Positions 1-5,990 of a stretch of 5,996 nt of DNA are shown one piece after another. This stretch comes from Clostridiales bacterium. GTDB lineage: Bacteria > Bacillota > Sulfobacillia > UBA995. Each line of letters opens with the position of its first letter. Within the stretch, counting starts at the first letter, position 1. Made by a program: the position numbers and the translations under genes. The stretch spans positions 1-5,996 of the forward strand of contig DOZU01000093.1 in assembly GCA_003517845.1 (NCBI GenBank). Reading direction: 5' to 3'. The notes beneath the pieces were generated by a model. It was not told the origin of the DNA, ran no database searches, and was given only the letters and a program-made list of their open reading frames with translations.

Positions 1-2
1 GA

Positions 3-83
3 ACCCTCCAGCAGCTGATCTCCGTCGGGCCCGACTGGGTGATCGCTTCTCCATCTTCCCGGCGCCGGGAGGTGGCTGACTAG
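3..83 (+). CDS. 3' end of an upstream gene (partial, unknown product)
   Basis: The third frame is open from the left edge to a TAG at 81-83. It gives 26 residues beginning TLQQLISVGPDWVIASP and ending RRREVAD. About 22 of 26 codons end in G or C, as in the complete genes here. The other two forward frames stop at 16-18 and 77-79, and the second frame has poor third-position GC, so the third frame is the best coding candidate. The tail is too short to assign to a family. The 140 bp between its stop and the next proposed start is wider than the 45-bp and 52-bp gaps further on, so it may belong to a separate transcript. It could also be chance openness in GC-rich DNA. Confidence 0.5.
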   Translation, partial: TLQQLISVGPDWVIASPSSRRREVAD

Positions 84-151
84 CTCAGGCAACACTCTCA
101 GGTGAGTGATCCATCACCGTTCGGCAACATTCTTATCTGGGTTGACAGGGC

Positions 152-168
152 GGGGAGGTAAATCGATG
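152..168 (+). promoter_or_regulatory. Strong Shine-Dalgarno and ATG out of frame with the SDR gene
   Basis: GGGGAGG (152-158) sits 7 bases before ATG 166-168, the best textbook ribosome site in this part of the window. That ATG reads a frame different from the dehydrogenase gene and stays open to 543, but its protein is arginine-, glycine- and proline-rich without a recognisable domain. The site may be chance, may start a translated upstream frame, or may mark a frameshift separating it from the SDR frame. In the SDR frame a TAG at 179-181 blocks extension upstream. Confidence 0.3.
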
Positions 169-207
169 GGCCGCCTCGTAGAAAGCCATGGGGAACCGCA
201 AATCGCA

Positions 208-214
208 GGGGAGG
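208..214 (+). promoter_or_regulatory. Ribosome binding site deciding the SDR start
   Basis: GGGGAGG lies 9 bases before GTG 224. The alternative start in the same frame, ATG 188, has no purine-rich Shine-Dalgarno at a suitable distance. Starting at 224 puts the first Rossmann beta strand near residue 8, as is usual for classical SDR enzymes, so this site favours GTG 224. Confidence 0.55.
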
Positions 215-223
215 CGCCTGGGC

Positions 224-1018
224 GTGCAATGGCGAGGCAAGAACGTGGTGATCACCGGGGCTTCGCGCGGAATCGGCCGCAGTTTAGCGCTGGAGCTGGC
301 CCGAAGAGGGGCGCGAATGATCCTGACCGCTCGCAGCCGGCCGGAACTGGAGTCGGTGGCCGAGCTGACCCGTTCGTTGGGTGCGGATACTGTGGTCGTT
401 GCCAGCGATGTCAGCGCGGCCGACTCGGCGAGCGAGGTAGTGGCCGCCGCTGCCGGACAGTTGGGCGGGGTGGACGTGCTGGTGAACAATGCGGGCGTGG
501 GTCTGAGGGCGTCCGTCGACCAATTGGCCCGTGCCGACCTTGAGCGAGTGTTGGCAGTCAATCTGTTGGGCCCGATTGCATATATCCAGGCAGCCTTACC
601 CCACTTCCGCCGGCAGGGCAGCGGACTGATCATCAACCTGTCTTCGCTGGCCGGTCTGATGCCTGTACCTCATCTGGGTGGATACTGCGCCACCAAGCAT
701 GCGCTGGTCGTCCTGTCAAGGTGCTTGCGCGCGGAGCTTCGCGAAGCCGGCATTCGCGTCATGCTCGTGCATCCGGGGGCGGTCGACACCGACTTCCGCC
801 ATCATAGCCTTGGCTCGCCCTTCCCTTCCGTCCCCGGGCGTTCGCGGGTCAGCGCGGAACAGGTGGCGGTAGCCATCGCCCGGGCGGCCGAGGACGGCCG
901 GGATGAGGTGTTCGTCCGCCCGCTGGATCGCGTGCTGCTGGCGACCGCCCGCCTCCTGCCCCGCAGGCGAGACCGGATACTGCTGCGCCGTTACGGTCGG
1001 ACTGGAGTTCGGCCGTGA
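224..1018 (+). CDS. Short-chain dehydrogenase/reductase (classical SDR family)
   Basis: NAD(P)(H)-dependent oxidoreductase, probably cytosolic, acting on a carbonyl or alcohol; the substrate cannot be read. Numbered from GTG 224 (264 residues; ATG 188 would add 12). The Rossmann nucleotide motif TGASRGIG is at 11-18, NNAG at 88-91, and the catalytic set is Asn113, Ser141, Tyr154 and Lys158 (YCATK). HPGAVDT at 183-189 is the usual PG motif after beta-6. Arg15 in the glycine-rich loop and Arg37 after the second beta strand suggest NADP(H) preference, by analogy with the family. Length is normal. The last 30 residues are rich in arginine and leucine (LLPRRRDRILLRR), a possible surface or membrane-associating helix. 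A gap of 45 bp separates it from the transporter gene, so co-transcription is likely. It may be a tailoring reductase for the pathway inferred from its neighbours. The family is certain; the role is not. Confidence 0.93.
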   Translation: MQWRGKNVVITGASRGIGRSLALELARRGARMILTARSRPELESVAELTRSLGADTVVVASDVSAADSASEVVAAAAGQLGGVDVLVNNAGVGLRASVDQLARADLERVLAVNLLGPIAYIQAALPHFRRQGSGLIINLSSLAGLMPVPHLGGYCATKHALVVLSRCLRAELREAGIRVMLVHPGAVDTDFRHHSLGSPFPSVPGRSRVSAEQVAVAIARAAEDGRDEVFVRPLDRVLLATARLLPRRRDRILLRRYGRTGVRP

Positions 1019-1063
1019 CCCCGACTTGCTGAGTTGCGATCCGCACGCCGATAAGCAGGTGCC

Positions 1064-2326
1064 ATGTTGATGCTCGAGTTCCATCGCTTGCGGGACGAAT
1101 TCAACTCCGATCTCCGCCTGCTGTTTCTGACCGCGGGGCTGGCGGCAATGGGAATGGGTATCACCGACCTCTTGACGAACCTCTACCTGTTGCGAGCCGG
1201 ATTCGGCGAGCGCACGGTGGGTACGCTGGTAGCCCTGAACGCCACCATGATGGCGGTCGGCGCCCTGCCCCTGGGCGTGCTGGTGGACAGGCACTCCCGC
1301 CGGACAGCACTCTGGCTGGGACTGGCGATGGCGGGGACGGGGACGGCCGCGATGGCGATTGCTCCCGTGCTGCCGGTCCTGTATGCCGCGGCGATACTCG
1401 GCGGGTTGTCCGGGGCGCTGCTGACCGTGGCGATGCCCGCCTACATCGCCGGCCACACCGAGCCGAGGGGCCGGGCCTGGGCCTTCACCGTGATTGCGAT
1501 GGTGCATCTGCTTTCCATGACCCTCGGGCAGGTTGGAGGAGGTTTGTTGCCCGGGCTGCTGGGCGGGGGGACACGAGCTTACCGGCTGGCACTGCTCCTC
1601 GGGTCCGCCCTGGTGCTGACGGCGGCCGTGCGCCGATTGGACTTGCGCGACGCGCCCGGTCCCGCGCGGTCTCAGCTTCGGCCGGTAACGGCCCGGGCGG
1701 TGCTGCGGGCGCCCATACTGCACTCCGCCGGCTCCAACCTGCTGCTGGGCATCGGTGCCGGGCTGTTCATCCCCTTCTTCAATGTGCTATACCGCGTGCG
1801 TTACGATCTTGAACCCGCCCAGATCGGCTGGATCTTCGCGGTCCAAAACCTGCTGATGGTGGTGGCGGTCATGGTGGCTCCGATGCTGTCGGAGCGAAAG
1901 GGTACCGTCAACACCATTACCGGCGCCTGGGTAGTGTCGGTCGCGTTCTTGTTCGTGCTCGCCTGGGCGCCCGACCCTCGCTGGTTCACCGCCGGGTTTT
2001 GGGTCAGGGGCACGCTCATGTTCGCCATAGGGCCGCTGCTGGACAGTTTCCGCCAGAACCTGATGCACGAGGGAGAACGAGCCACCGCGTCGAGCATCAT
2101 CGGCATGACCTGGTTCGCCGGATGGGCGGTCGGCAGCGTCACCGGCGGAGACTTGCTGGCGAGGGGGCTTTACTCAGCGCCGTTTCTCATCGCGAGCCTT
2201 TTCTATCTGGTGTCGGCGGGCTGGTTCTTCGCCGTCTTTCGGCGGACGCATGCGGCGACGGAGGTCCGCCCGGAGTTCACTGTCGCCGTCCGGAGCGCGA
2301 GCATCGACGGTCCGGCCCAGCCCTGA
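1064..2326 (+). CDS. Major facilitator superfamily (MFS) transporter
   Basis: Inner-membrane secondary transporter of 420 residues, the normal length for a 12-helix MFS protein. Hydrophobic segments lie near residues 19-41, 52-74, 82-100, 105-128, 140-162, 173-189, 224-243, 253-275, 283-302, 311-329, 343-365 and 370-392. The loop between helices 2 and 3 carries motif A as GVLVDRHSRR (71-80). A degenerate copy, APMLSERKGT (272-281), sits at the equivalent place in the second half, matching the two-repeat MFS design. The central loop (about 190-222) is polar and arginine-rich. The start is ATG 1064 behind a weak AGCAGGT (1054-1060); ATG 1070 is an alternative two codons on. Substrate and direction cannot be told from sequence. 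Lying among acyl-activating and modifying enzymes, it is plausibly an exporter of their product. It could equally be a general efflux or uptake protein. Confidence 0.92.
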   Translation: MLMLEFHRLRDEFNSDLRLLFLTAGLAAMGMGITDLLTNLYLLRAGFGERTVGTLVALNATMMAVGALPLGVLVDRHSRRTALWLGLAMAGTGTAAMAIAPVLPVLYAAAILGGLSGALLTVAMPAYIAGHTEPRGRAWAFTVIAMVHLLSMTLGQVGGGLLPGLLGGGTRAYRLALLLGSALVLTAAVRRLDLRDAPGPARSQLRPVTARAVLRAPILHSAGSNLLLGIGAGLFIPFFNVLYRVRYDLEPAQIGWIFAVQNLLMVVAVMVAPMLSERKGTVNTITGAWVVSVAFLFVLAWAPDPRWFTAGFWVRGTLMFAIGPLLDSFRQNLMHEGERATASSIIGMTWFAGWAVGSVTGGDLLARGLYSAPFLIASLFYLVSAGWFFAVFRRTHAATEVRPEFTVAVRSASIDGPAQP

Positions 2327-2408
2327 CGGTCGCAGACCGACCCGGGTTCGCCCGCCGCTGACCGGGGTACGATAAGCCGACCGGGGGCCACTTACTACCG
2401 AAGACCTT

Positions 2409-2453
2409 GCAGGGCTCCCAAGGAAGCGGGCGGCCCGGCGGCGAATGCCCTGC
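2409..2453 (+). repeat. Perfect 7-bp inverted repeat in the leader
   Basis: GCAGGGC (2409-2415) is exactly complementary to GCCCTGC (2447-2453). The 31 bases between contain CGGG (2427-2430) and CCCG (2434-2437), which can make an inner hairpin. The 3' arm ends 10 bases before the ribosome site at 2464, so the fold would lie just upstream of the translation start without covering it. In GC-rich DNA a 7-bp match can arise by chance. Confidence 0.35.
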
Positions 2454-2463
2454 CGTCCAAGAA

Positions 2464-2472
2464 GGGAGGGGG
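2464..2472 (+). promoter_or_regulatory. Ribosome binding site deciding the GTG start of the radical SAM gene
   Basis: GGGAGGGGG lies just before two possible starts. ATG 2473 is too close to it and reads only 14 codons before TGA. GTG 2477 is 7 bases from the GGAGG core and opens the long radical SAM frame, with the first beta strand (KITLVEP) beginning at residue 4. GTG 2477 is therefore taken as the start. Confidence 0.65.
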
Positions 2473-2476
2473 ATGA

Positions 2477-4132
2477 GTGGCTCTCAAGATCACGCTCGTC
2501 GAGCCGAAAGCCCCTGACTTCCACGTGTTCAGTTCCGTCCGCCTGCCCCGGCTGGGCCTGGTCGGCTTGGCCACGATCCTCCGCCAAGCGGGATACCAGT
2601 GCCGGGTGTGGTGCCAGGCGTTCGGGGAGATCCCCGCGTTTGAGTTGCTCAGTTCCGACCTGGTCGGCATCAGCGTCACCACTTCCACCGCTCCCGAGGC
2701 CTATCGGCTGGCTCGCCAGTTGCGCCACCGGGGGGTACCGGTGGTGCTCGGCGGACCCCATGTCACTTTCCTGCCCGAGGAGGGGCTTGATGCGGCCGAC
2801 TTCGTCCTCCGGGGCGAGGCGGACGAGACGTTCCTCGAACTGGTGCGGCGACTGGAGAGCGATCGGGACTACCGCCATGTGCCCGGGCTCTCCTACCGGG
2901 AGGACGGTCACGCGATGCACAACCCCCTTCCGCCTCGGCCCGATCTCAATCGGCTGCCCATGCCGGACCTCGCCGTGCTCGCCAACGCCGGGCAGCTCAA
3001 TCTGCATCCCCTGATCACCTCTCGCGGGTGCCCGCACCATTGCACCTTCTGCGCGGTCACCCCGCTCTTCGGGCGCGAGTACCGACATGCCGCTACTCCG
3101 CTAATACTGCAAGCACTAGAGACTCTTCGGGGCAAGCGAGTTTTCTTCTACGATGACAACTTCACCGCCTCCATCGACCGGACGAAGGACCTGCTCCGGC
3201 AGATGCTGTCCACGAGGGTCTTGCCGCGGGCGTGGATGGCCCAGGTAAGGGTCGACGCCGCCCGTGATCCCGAACTGCTGCAACTCATGGCCCGCACCAA
3301 CTGCCGGATGGCGCACGTAGGCTTCGAGTCCATCAACCCGAAGACCCTCCGGGAGTTCCGCAAGGGTCAGGGCGTGGAAGACATCCGCCACTGCATCCAG
3401 TCACTGCACCGGCACGGGATAGCCGTTCACGGCATGTTCGTGCTGGGCGGGGACGAGGATACCTTGAGCGTGGTGGAAGACACGGTGGATTTCGCCTGGG
3501 AGGAGCGGGTCGACACCGCTCAGTTCCTGGTGCTCACGCCCATCCCCGGCACCGTCCTATTTGCCGACCTGGAGCGGGAGGGCAGGTTGCTGACGCGGGA
3601 CTGGTCCCGGTACGACGGCCACCATGTTGTGTACCGACCGGCCAAGATGTCACCGGAGGATTTACAGGCGGCGGTCGTGCGGGCGTTCACGCGGTTCTAT
3701 GGCCTGGGGAACGTGTTCCGCGATGTCTTCGGCGGAAGGCTGTCCAGCGCGAGCTACAAGCTGATGGGGCACCATATCCTGAAGCGATGGCTGGACCATC
3801 ACCCGGACCTGGGTGATACGGTAGGATCGCCATCTCGGGGGCGCTTCCGCGTCGAGGGTCGACTGGATTCCCTGACGCTTCGCAAGTTGTCAGGAGATCT
3901 GCGGGCGGCCCTGAGACGTGGCCAGGCCCGCCTGGATATCCATCTGGCCGATGTGCAGCTGCCGTCGGAGGATACCCTCCGGCGCCTGCTGCGCTTGCTC
4001 GATCGGCTGGCCGCACGTCCCGGAGTGTCGGTGCGCCTGTTCGGGGTCACCGGCAGGCTGGAGACGATCATCGCCAACCTGCTCCATAACCTGCCCCGGT
4101 TCGACTGCGTCCGTCCGGGCGAAGCCGGGTAG
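2477..4132 (+). CDS. B12-binding-type radical SAM protein with C-terminal STAS-like domain
   Basis: Predicted cytosolic iron-sulfur enzyme of 551 residues. Residues 1-150 look like a cobalamin-binding Rossmann-type domain of the BchE/HpnJ-like COG1032 group: LPRLGLVGLATIL (23-35), VLGGPHVTFLPEE (90-102) and RGEADETF (112-119). The canonical DxHxxG is absent; the nearest match, D14-F-H16-V-F-S19, is in a variable loop. The radical SAM core has CPHHCTFC with Cys185, Cys189 and Cys192 for the [4Fe-4S] cluster, FFYDDNFT (223-230), VGFES (281-285), MFVLGGDEDT (320-329) and TPIPGT (354-359). The family uses SAM to make a 5'-deoxyadenosyl radical; B12 members often methylate unactivated carbons or rearrange lipids and tetrapyrroles, but the reaction here is unknown. 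Residues 455-540 follow a STAS-like strand/helix pattern, which is unusual. The gene lies 52 bp before the acyl-AMP ligase gene and is probably cotranscribed with it. Confidence 0.9.
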   Translation: MALKITLVEPKAPDFHVFSSVRLPRLGLVGLATILRQAGYQCRVWCQAFGEIPAFELLSSDLVGISVTTSTAPEAYRLARQLRHRGVPVVLGGPHVTFLPEEGLDAADFVLRGEADETFLELVRRLESDRDYRHVPGLSYREDGHAMHNPLPPRPDLNRLPMPDLAVLANAGQLNLHPLITSRGCPHHCTFCAVTPLFGREYRHAATPLILQALETLRGKRVFFYDDNFTASIDRTKDLLRQMLSTRVLPRAWMAQVRVDAARDPELLQLMARTNCRMAHVGFESINPKTLREFRKGQGVEDIRHCIQSLHRHGIAVHGMFVLGGDEDTLSVVEDTVDFAWEERVDTAQFLVLTPIPGTVLFADLEREGRLLTRDWSRYDGHHVVYRPAKMSPEDLQAAVVRAFTRFYGLGNVFRDVFGGRLSSASYKLMGHHILKRWLDHHPDLGDTVGSPSRGRFRVEGRLDSLTLRKLSGDLRAALRRGQARLDIHLADVQLPSEDTLRRLLRLLDRLAARPGVSVRLFGVTGRLETIIANLLHNLPRFDCVRPGEAG

Positions 4133-4184
4133 TTGACGGCGACCACCCGCCGGGGACGCATCCGGAAACTCAGGGAGGGCCGAA

Positions 4185-5990
4185 ATGATAGGCCAAAACG
4201 AATCTCGACCGCCCCGACAGCGGGCGGAAACCCCGGTCAGAATGGCCCGCGGCGAGCATCCACCGGCTCCCGAGCCGCTGGGGCCGCGGCTGCGCCGAGC
4301 CGCTGCAGGGAGCGCATCCATAACTTTCGTAGGCTCGACGGCACGTGGTGCCCAGGGCGCGCCGCTGCGCCTGACCTGGTCAGAGCTGCACGAGGATGCG
4401 AAAGCAGTTGCTGCCGCCTTGCAGCAACGCGGGATTGGTGCGGGCGATCATGTGGCCGTCCTGAGCCTGACTTCTCAGTTGGCGGTTACCGCTATCCAGG
4501 GTATATGGTTGGCTGGAGGCTGCGTCGTCGTCCTGCCCTTGCCCATGCGCATGGGCTCACTCACCGAGTTCCTCGATCAGACCAGGGCGCTACTGCGCCA
4601 TGGTGACGTGCGCCTGGTACTGCTCGATCCCGACCTCGCCGCGGCTTACCAGCCTGGGGAAGGCGATCCTCCGGTCGTCTTGCTGACCGAGGTGCAGCCG
4701 GGGCCCGGTCGCCCCTCGGCCGGCGAGTGGCGGGAGGTGCCGGATGACCTCGAGCGACTGGCCATACTGCAGTTCACTTCCGGGTCGACTTCCGATCCCA
4801 AGGGAGTGATGTTGCCTCACCGGGTGCTGGGCGCCAATCTCGATGCCATGCGCGAGGCGGGGCGCTTCGACGCGGGACGGGACGTTTTCGTGCTGTGGGT
4901 GCCCCTGTACCATGATATGGGGCTGGTGGGCACGACCATATGCATGACCCTTGGCTGCTCGCTGGTGCTGGCCGCGCCGCAGGACTTCCTGGCGAGCCCC
5001 GGTGACTGGATGCGGTGGCTCTCCGAGTATCGGGGCACGATCACCGCCGGACCCAACTTCTCGTGGGCGCTGGCCGGCAGGGCTCTACGACGGATGACCG
5101 AGCGGGGGGACATCCTGGACCTCTCGGCCGTGCGCCTCGCCCTGAACGGAGCTGAACCGGTCGACCCGGCGACGGTGGAGGAAATGGTCGCCGCGGCCCG
5201 CCCGCACGGCCTGCGTCCGGAGGCGGTGTTCTGCGCCTTCGGGATGGCGGAAGTGGCCGTGGGGGGCACTTTCCCGCCGCTCATGCGCGGGATGCTATGC
5301 GACGCCGTGGACCGGACCGCCTTGGAGAGGGACGGGGTGGCGCGACCGGCGGATCCTGACCGGACGACCACCCGGCGGCTCGCCTGGCTGGGGCACCCGG
5401 TGCCCGGCCTGGAGATGCGGATCTGCGATCCGGCGACCGGCCAGGTACTGGGAGAGCGAAAGGTCGGAGAACTGGAGTTCCGCGGGACCTCGGTGACTCC
5501 CGGCTACTACAACCGTCCCGACCTGGTGTCCGGTTTGTTCCACGATGGGTGGTTGCGTACGGGCGACCTCGCGTATGTGGTTCGAGGTTCGGAAGGCGAG
5601 GCCCCGGAACTGGTGCTGTGCGGTCGGCTCAAGGACGTGATCATCGTCGGCGGGCGAAATGTGTTCCCCGAGGACATCGAGCGGTCGATAGGCCGGCTGG
5701 AGGGAGTGCGGACCGGCAACGTCATCGCCTTCGGCCTGCCGGATGCCAAGGGAAAGGAGTCGATCGTGGTCGTCGCGGAAGTCAGGCCCGGCTTTCCCCC
5801 GGACCTGCGCCGGTCGATTCGCCAGCGCGTGGTGGCGGTGTGCGGGATCCCGCCCCGCGACGTCCGGTTGGTCGCGCCAGGGAGCATACCCAAGACCAGT
5901 TCGGGGAAACTCCAGCGCAGCCTGTGCCGGAAGCAGTACCTCAATAAAGGGTTGCCGGCCGCCGATGCGCCGTGTGCTGCCGGCGGCTAG
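4185..5990 (+). CDS. Fatty-acyl-AMP ligase-like adenylate-forming enzyme (ANL superfamily)
   Basis: Predicted to activate a carboxylic acid, probably fatty, with ATP to an acyl-adenylate and pass it to a carrier protein or CoA. In 601 residues it shows the phosphate loop TSGSTSDPKG (198-207), WVPLYHDMGL (238-247), AGPNFSWAL (288-296), LNGAEPV (320-326), FGMAE (352-356), GYYNRP (440-445), GWLRTGDL (455-462), GRLKDVII (480-487), GRNVFPEDIE (490-499) and the A10 motif IPKTSSGKLQR with Lys575. YHDMGL, PNF, NGAEPV and GRNxxPxDIE are more typical of fatty-acyl-AMP ligases than of acyl-CoA ligases. The VDRTALERDG stretch (375-384) also fits that class. No carrier domain is fused. The first 30 residues are proline- and arginine-rich and lie outside the core. 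AGGGAGGG (4172-4179), 5 bases upstream, supports ATG 4185. Acyl-CoA ligase activity is not excluded. Confidence 0.9.
   Translation: MIGQNESRPPRQRAETPVRMARGEHPPAPEPLGPRLRRAAAGSASITFVGSTARGAQGAPLRLTWSELHEDAKAVAAALQQRGIGAGDHVAVLSLTSQLAVTAIQGIWLAGGCVVVLPLPMRMGSLTEFLDQTRALLRHGDVRLVLLDPDLAAAYQPGEGDPPVVLLTEVQPGPGRPSAGEWREVPDDLERLAILQFTSGSTSDPKGVMLPHRVLGANLDAMREAGRFDAGRDVFVLWVPLYHDMGLVGTTICMTLGCSLVLAAPQDFLASPGDWMRWLSEYRGTITAGPNFSWALAGRALRRMTERGDILDLSAVRLALNGAEPVDPATVEEMVAAARPHGLRPEAVFCAFGMAEVAVGGTFPPLMRGMLCDAVDRTALERDGVARPADPDRTTTRRLAWLGHPVPGLEMRICDPATGQVLGERKVGELEFRGTSVTPGYYNRPDLVSGLFHDGWLRTGDLAYVVRGSEGEAPELVLCGRLKDVIIVGGRNVFPEDIERSIGRLEGVRTGNVIAFGLPDAKGKESIVVVAEVRPGFPPDLRRSIRQRVVAVCGIPPRDVRLVAPGSIPKTSSGKLQRSLCRKQYLNKGLPAADAPCAAGG

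Larger units (their letters stand above)
84..223 (+). promoter_or_regulatory. Spacer with direct repeat and palindrome upstream of the SDR gene
   Basis: This spacer is the likeliest place for a promoter of the gene group. GGCAACACTCT (88-98) recurs as GGCAACATTCT (123-133), 10 of 11 bases identical, with a 35-bp period. Between the copies lies GTGATCCATCAC (106-117), five-base inverted arms around CC. CACTC (93-97) can also pair with GAGTG (104-108). Such an arrangement fits an operator, but no regulator gene is visible. TTGACA occurs at 142-147 without a convincing -10 element 16-18 bp downstream, so no promoter is called exactly. I see no RNA gene here. Confidence 0.3.
2327..2476 (+). promoter_or_regulatory. 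Structured 150-bp spacer/leader before the radical SAM gene
   Basis: No coding frame is convincing here. Directly after the transporter stop, CGGTC/GACCG (2327-2331 and 2335-2339) can form a hairpin with loop GCA, followed by CGGG/CCCG around TTCG (2343-2354). Neither is followed by a T-run, so neither is a standard intrinsic terminator. GACCGGGG occurs twice (2360-2367, 2379-2386), 19 bp apart. GCAGGGC (2409-2415) and GCCCTGC (2447-2453) are perfect inverted arms enclosing a small CGGG/CCCG hairpin. CCGAAGACCT (2398-2407), shortly after GCCACT (2387-2392), resembles parts of cobalamin riboswitches, although other required elements are not seen. The region may be a regulatory leader or hold an internal promoter. 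Confidence 0.35.

Noticed and set aside
142..147. TTGACA as a -35 promoter box
   Set aside because: Bases 16-18 bp downstream fall on the ATG 166 region and do not resemble a -10 box, so the hexamer alone is not enough.
716..1723. Long antisense open frame (335 codons) opposite the SDR and MFS genes
   Set aside because: Its protein is a Q/H/G/R-rich string with no domain or hydrophobic core, and it lies opposite two genes with clear family motifs. It is a shadow of GC-rich codon bias.
2343..2354. GGGTTCGCCC as a tRNA T-arm or attachment-site remnant
   Set aside because: The conserved A after TTCG in the T loop is missing, and no acceptor stem, anticodon arm or CCA end lies around it. It is better read as a small hairpin.
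2368..2373. TACGAT as a -10 box for an internal promoter
   Set aside because: No fitting -35 is found at 16-18 bp; the best upstream string, TTCGCC at 2347-2352, has a 15-bp spacer and poor identity.
2445..3014. Alternative forward frame overlapping the radical SAM start
   Set aside because: Its serine-, arginine- and cysteine-rich protein has no domain. The overlapping frame encodes an intact cobalamin-type domain with a good ribosome site.
2174..3088. Antisense open frame (304 codons) across the spacer and the start of the radical SAM gene
   Set aside because: No recognisable motif and a low-complexity, arginine-rich composition. The radical SAM frame on the other strand fully explains most of the stretch.
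4133..4184. TTGACG directly after the radical SAM stop as a promoter for the ligase gene
   Set aside because: No -10-like hexamer follows at the right distance in the 52-bp gap. Co-transcription with the radical SAM gene is simpler.
4133..4606. Forward frame beginning just after the radical SAM stop
   Set aside because: It would start at TTG without a ribosome site, is arginine-rich, and overlaps the N-terminal part of the ligase in another frame. ATG 4185 with AGGGAGGG is far better supported.
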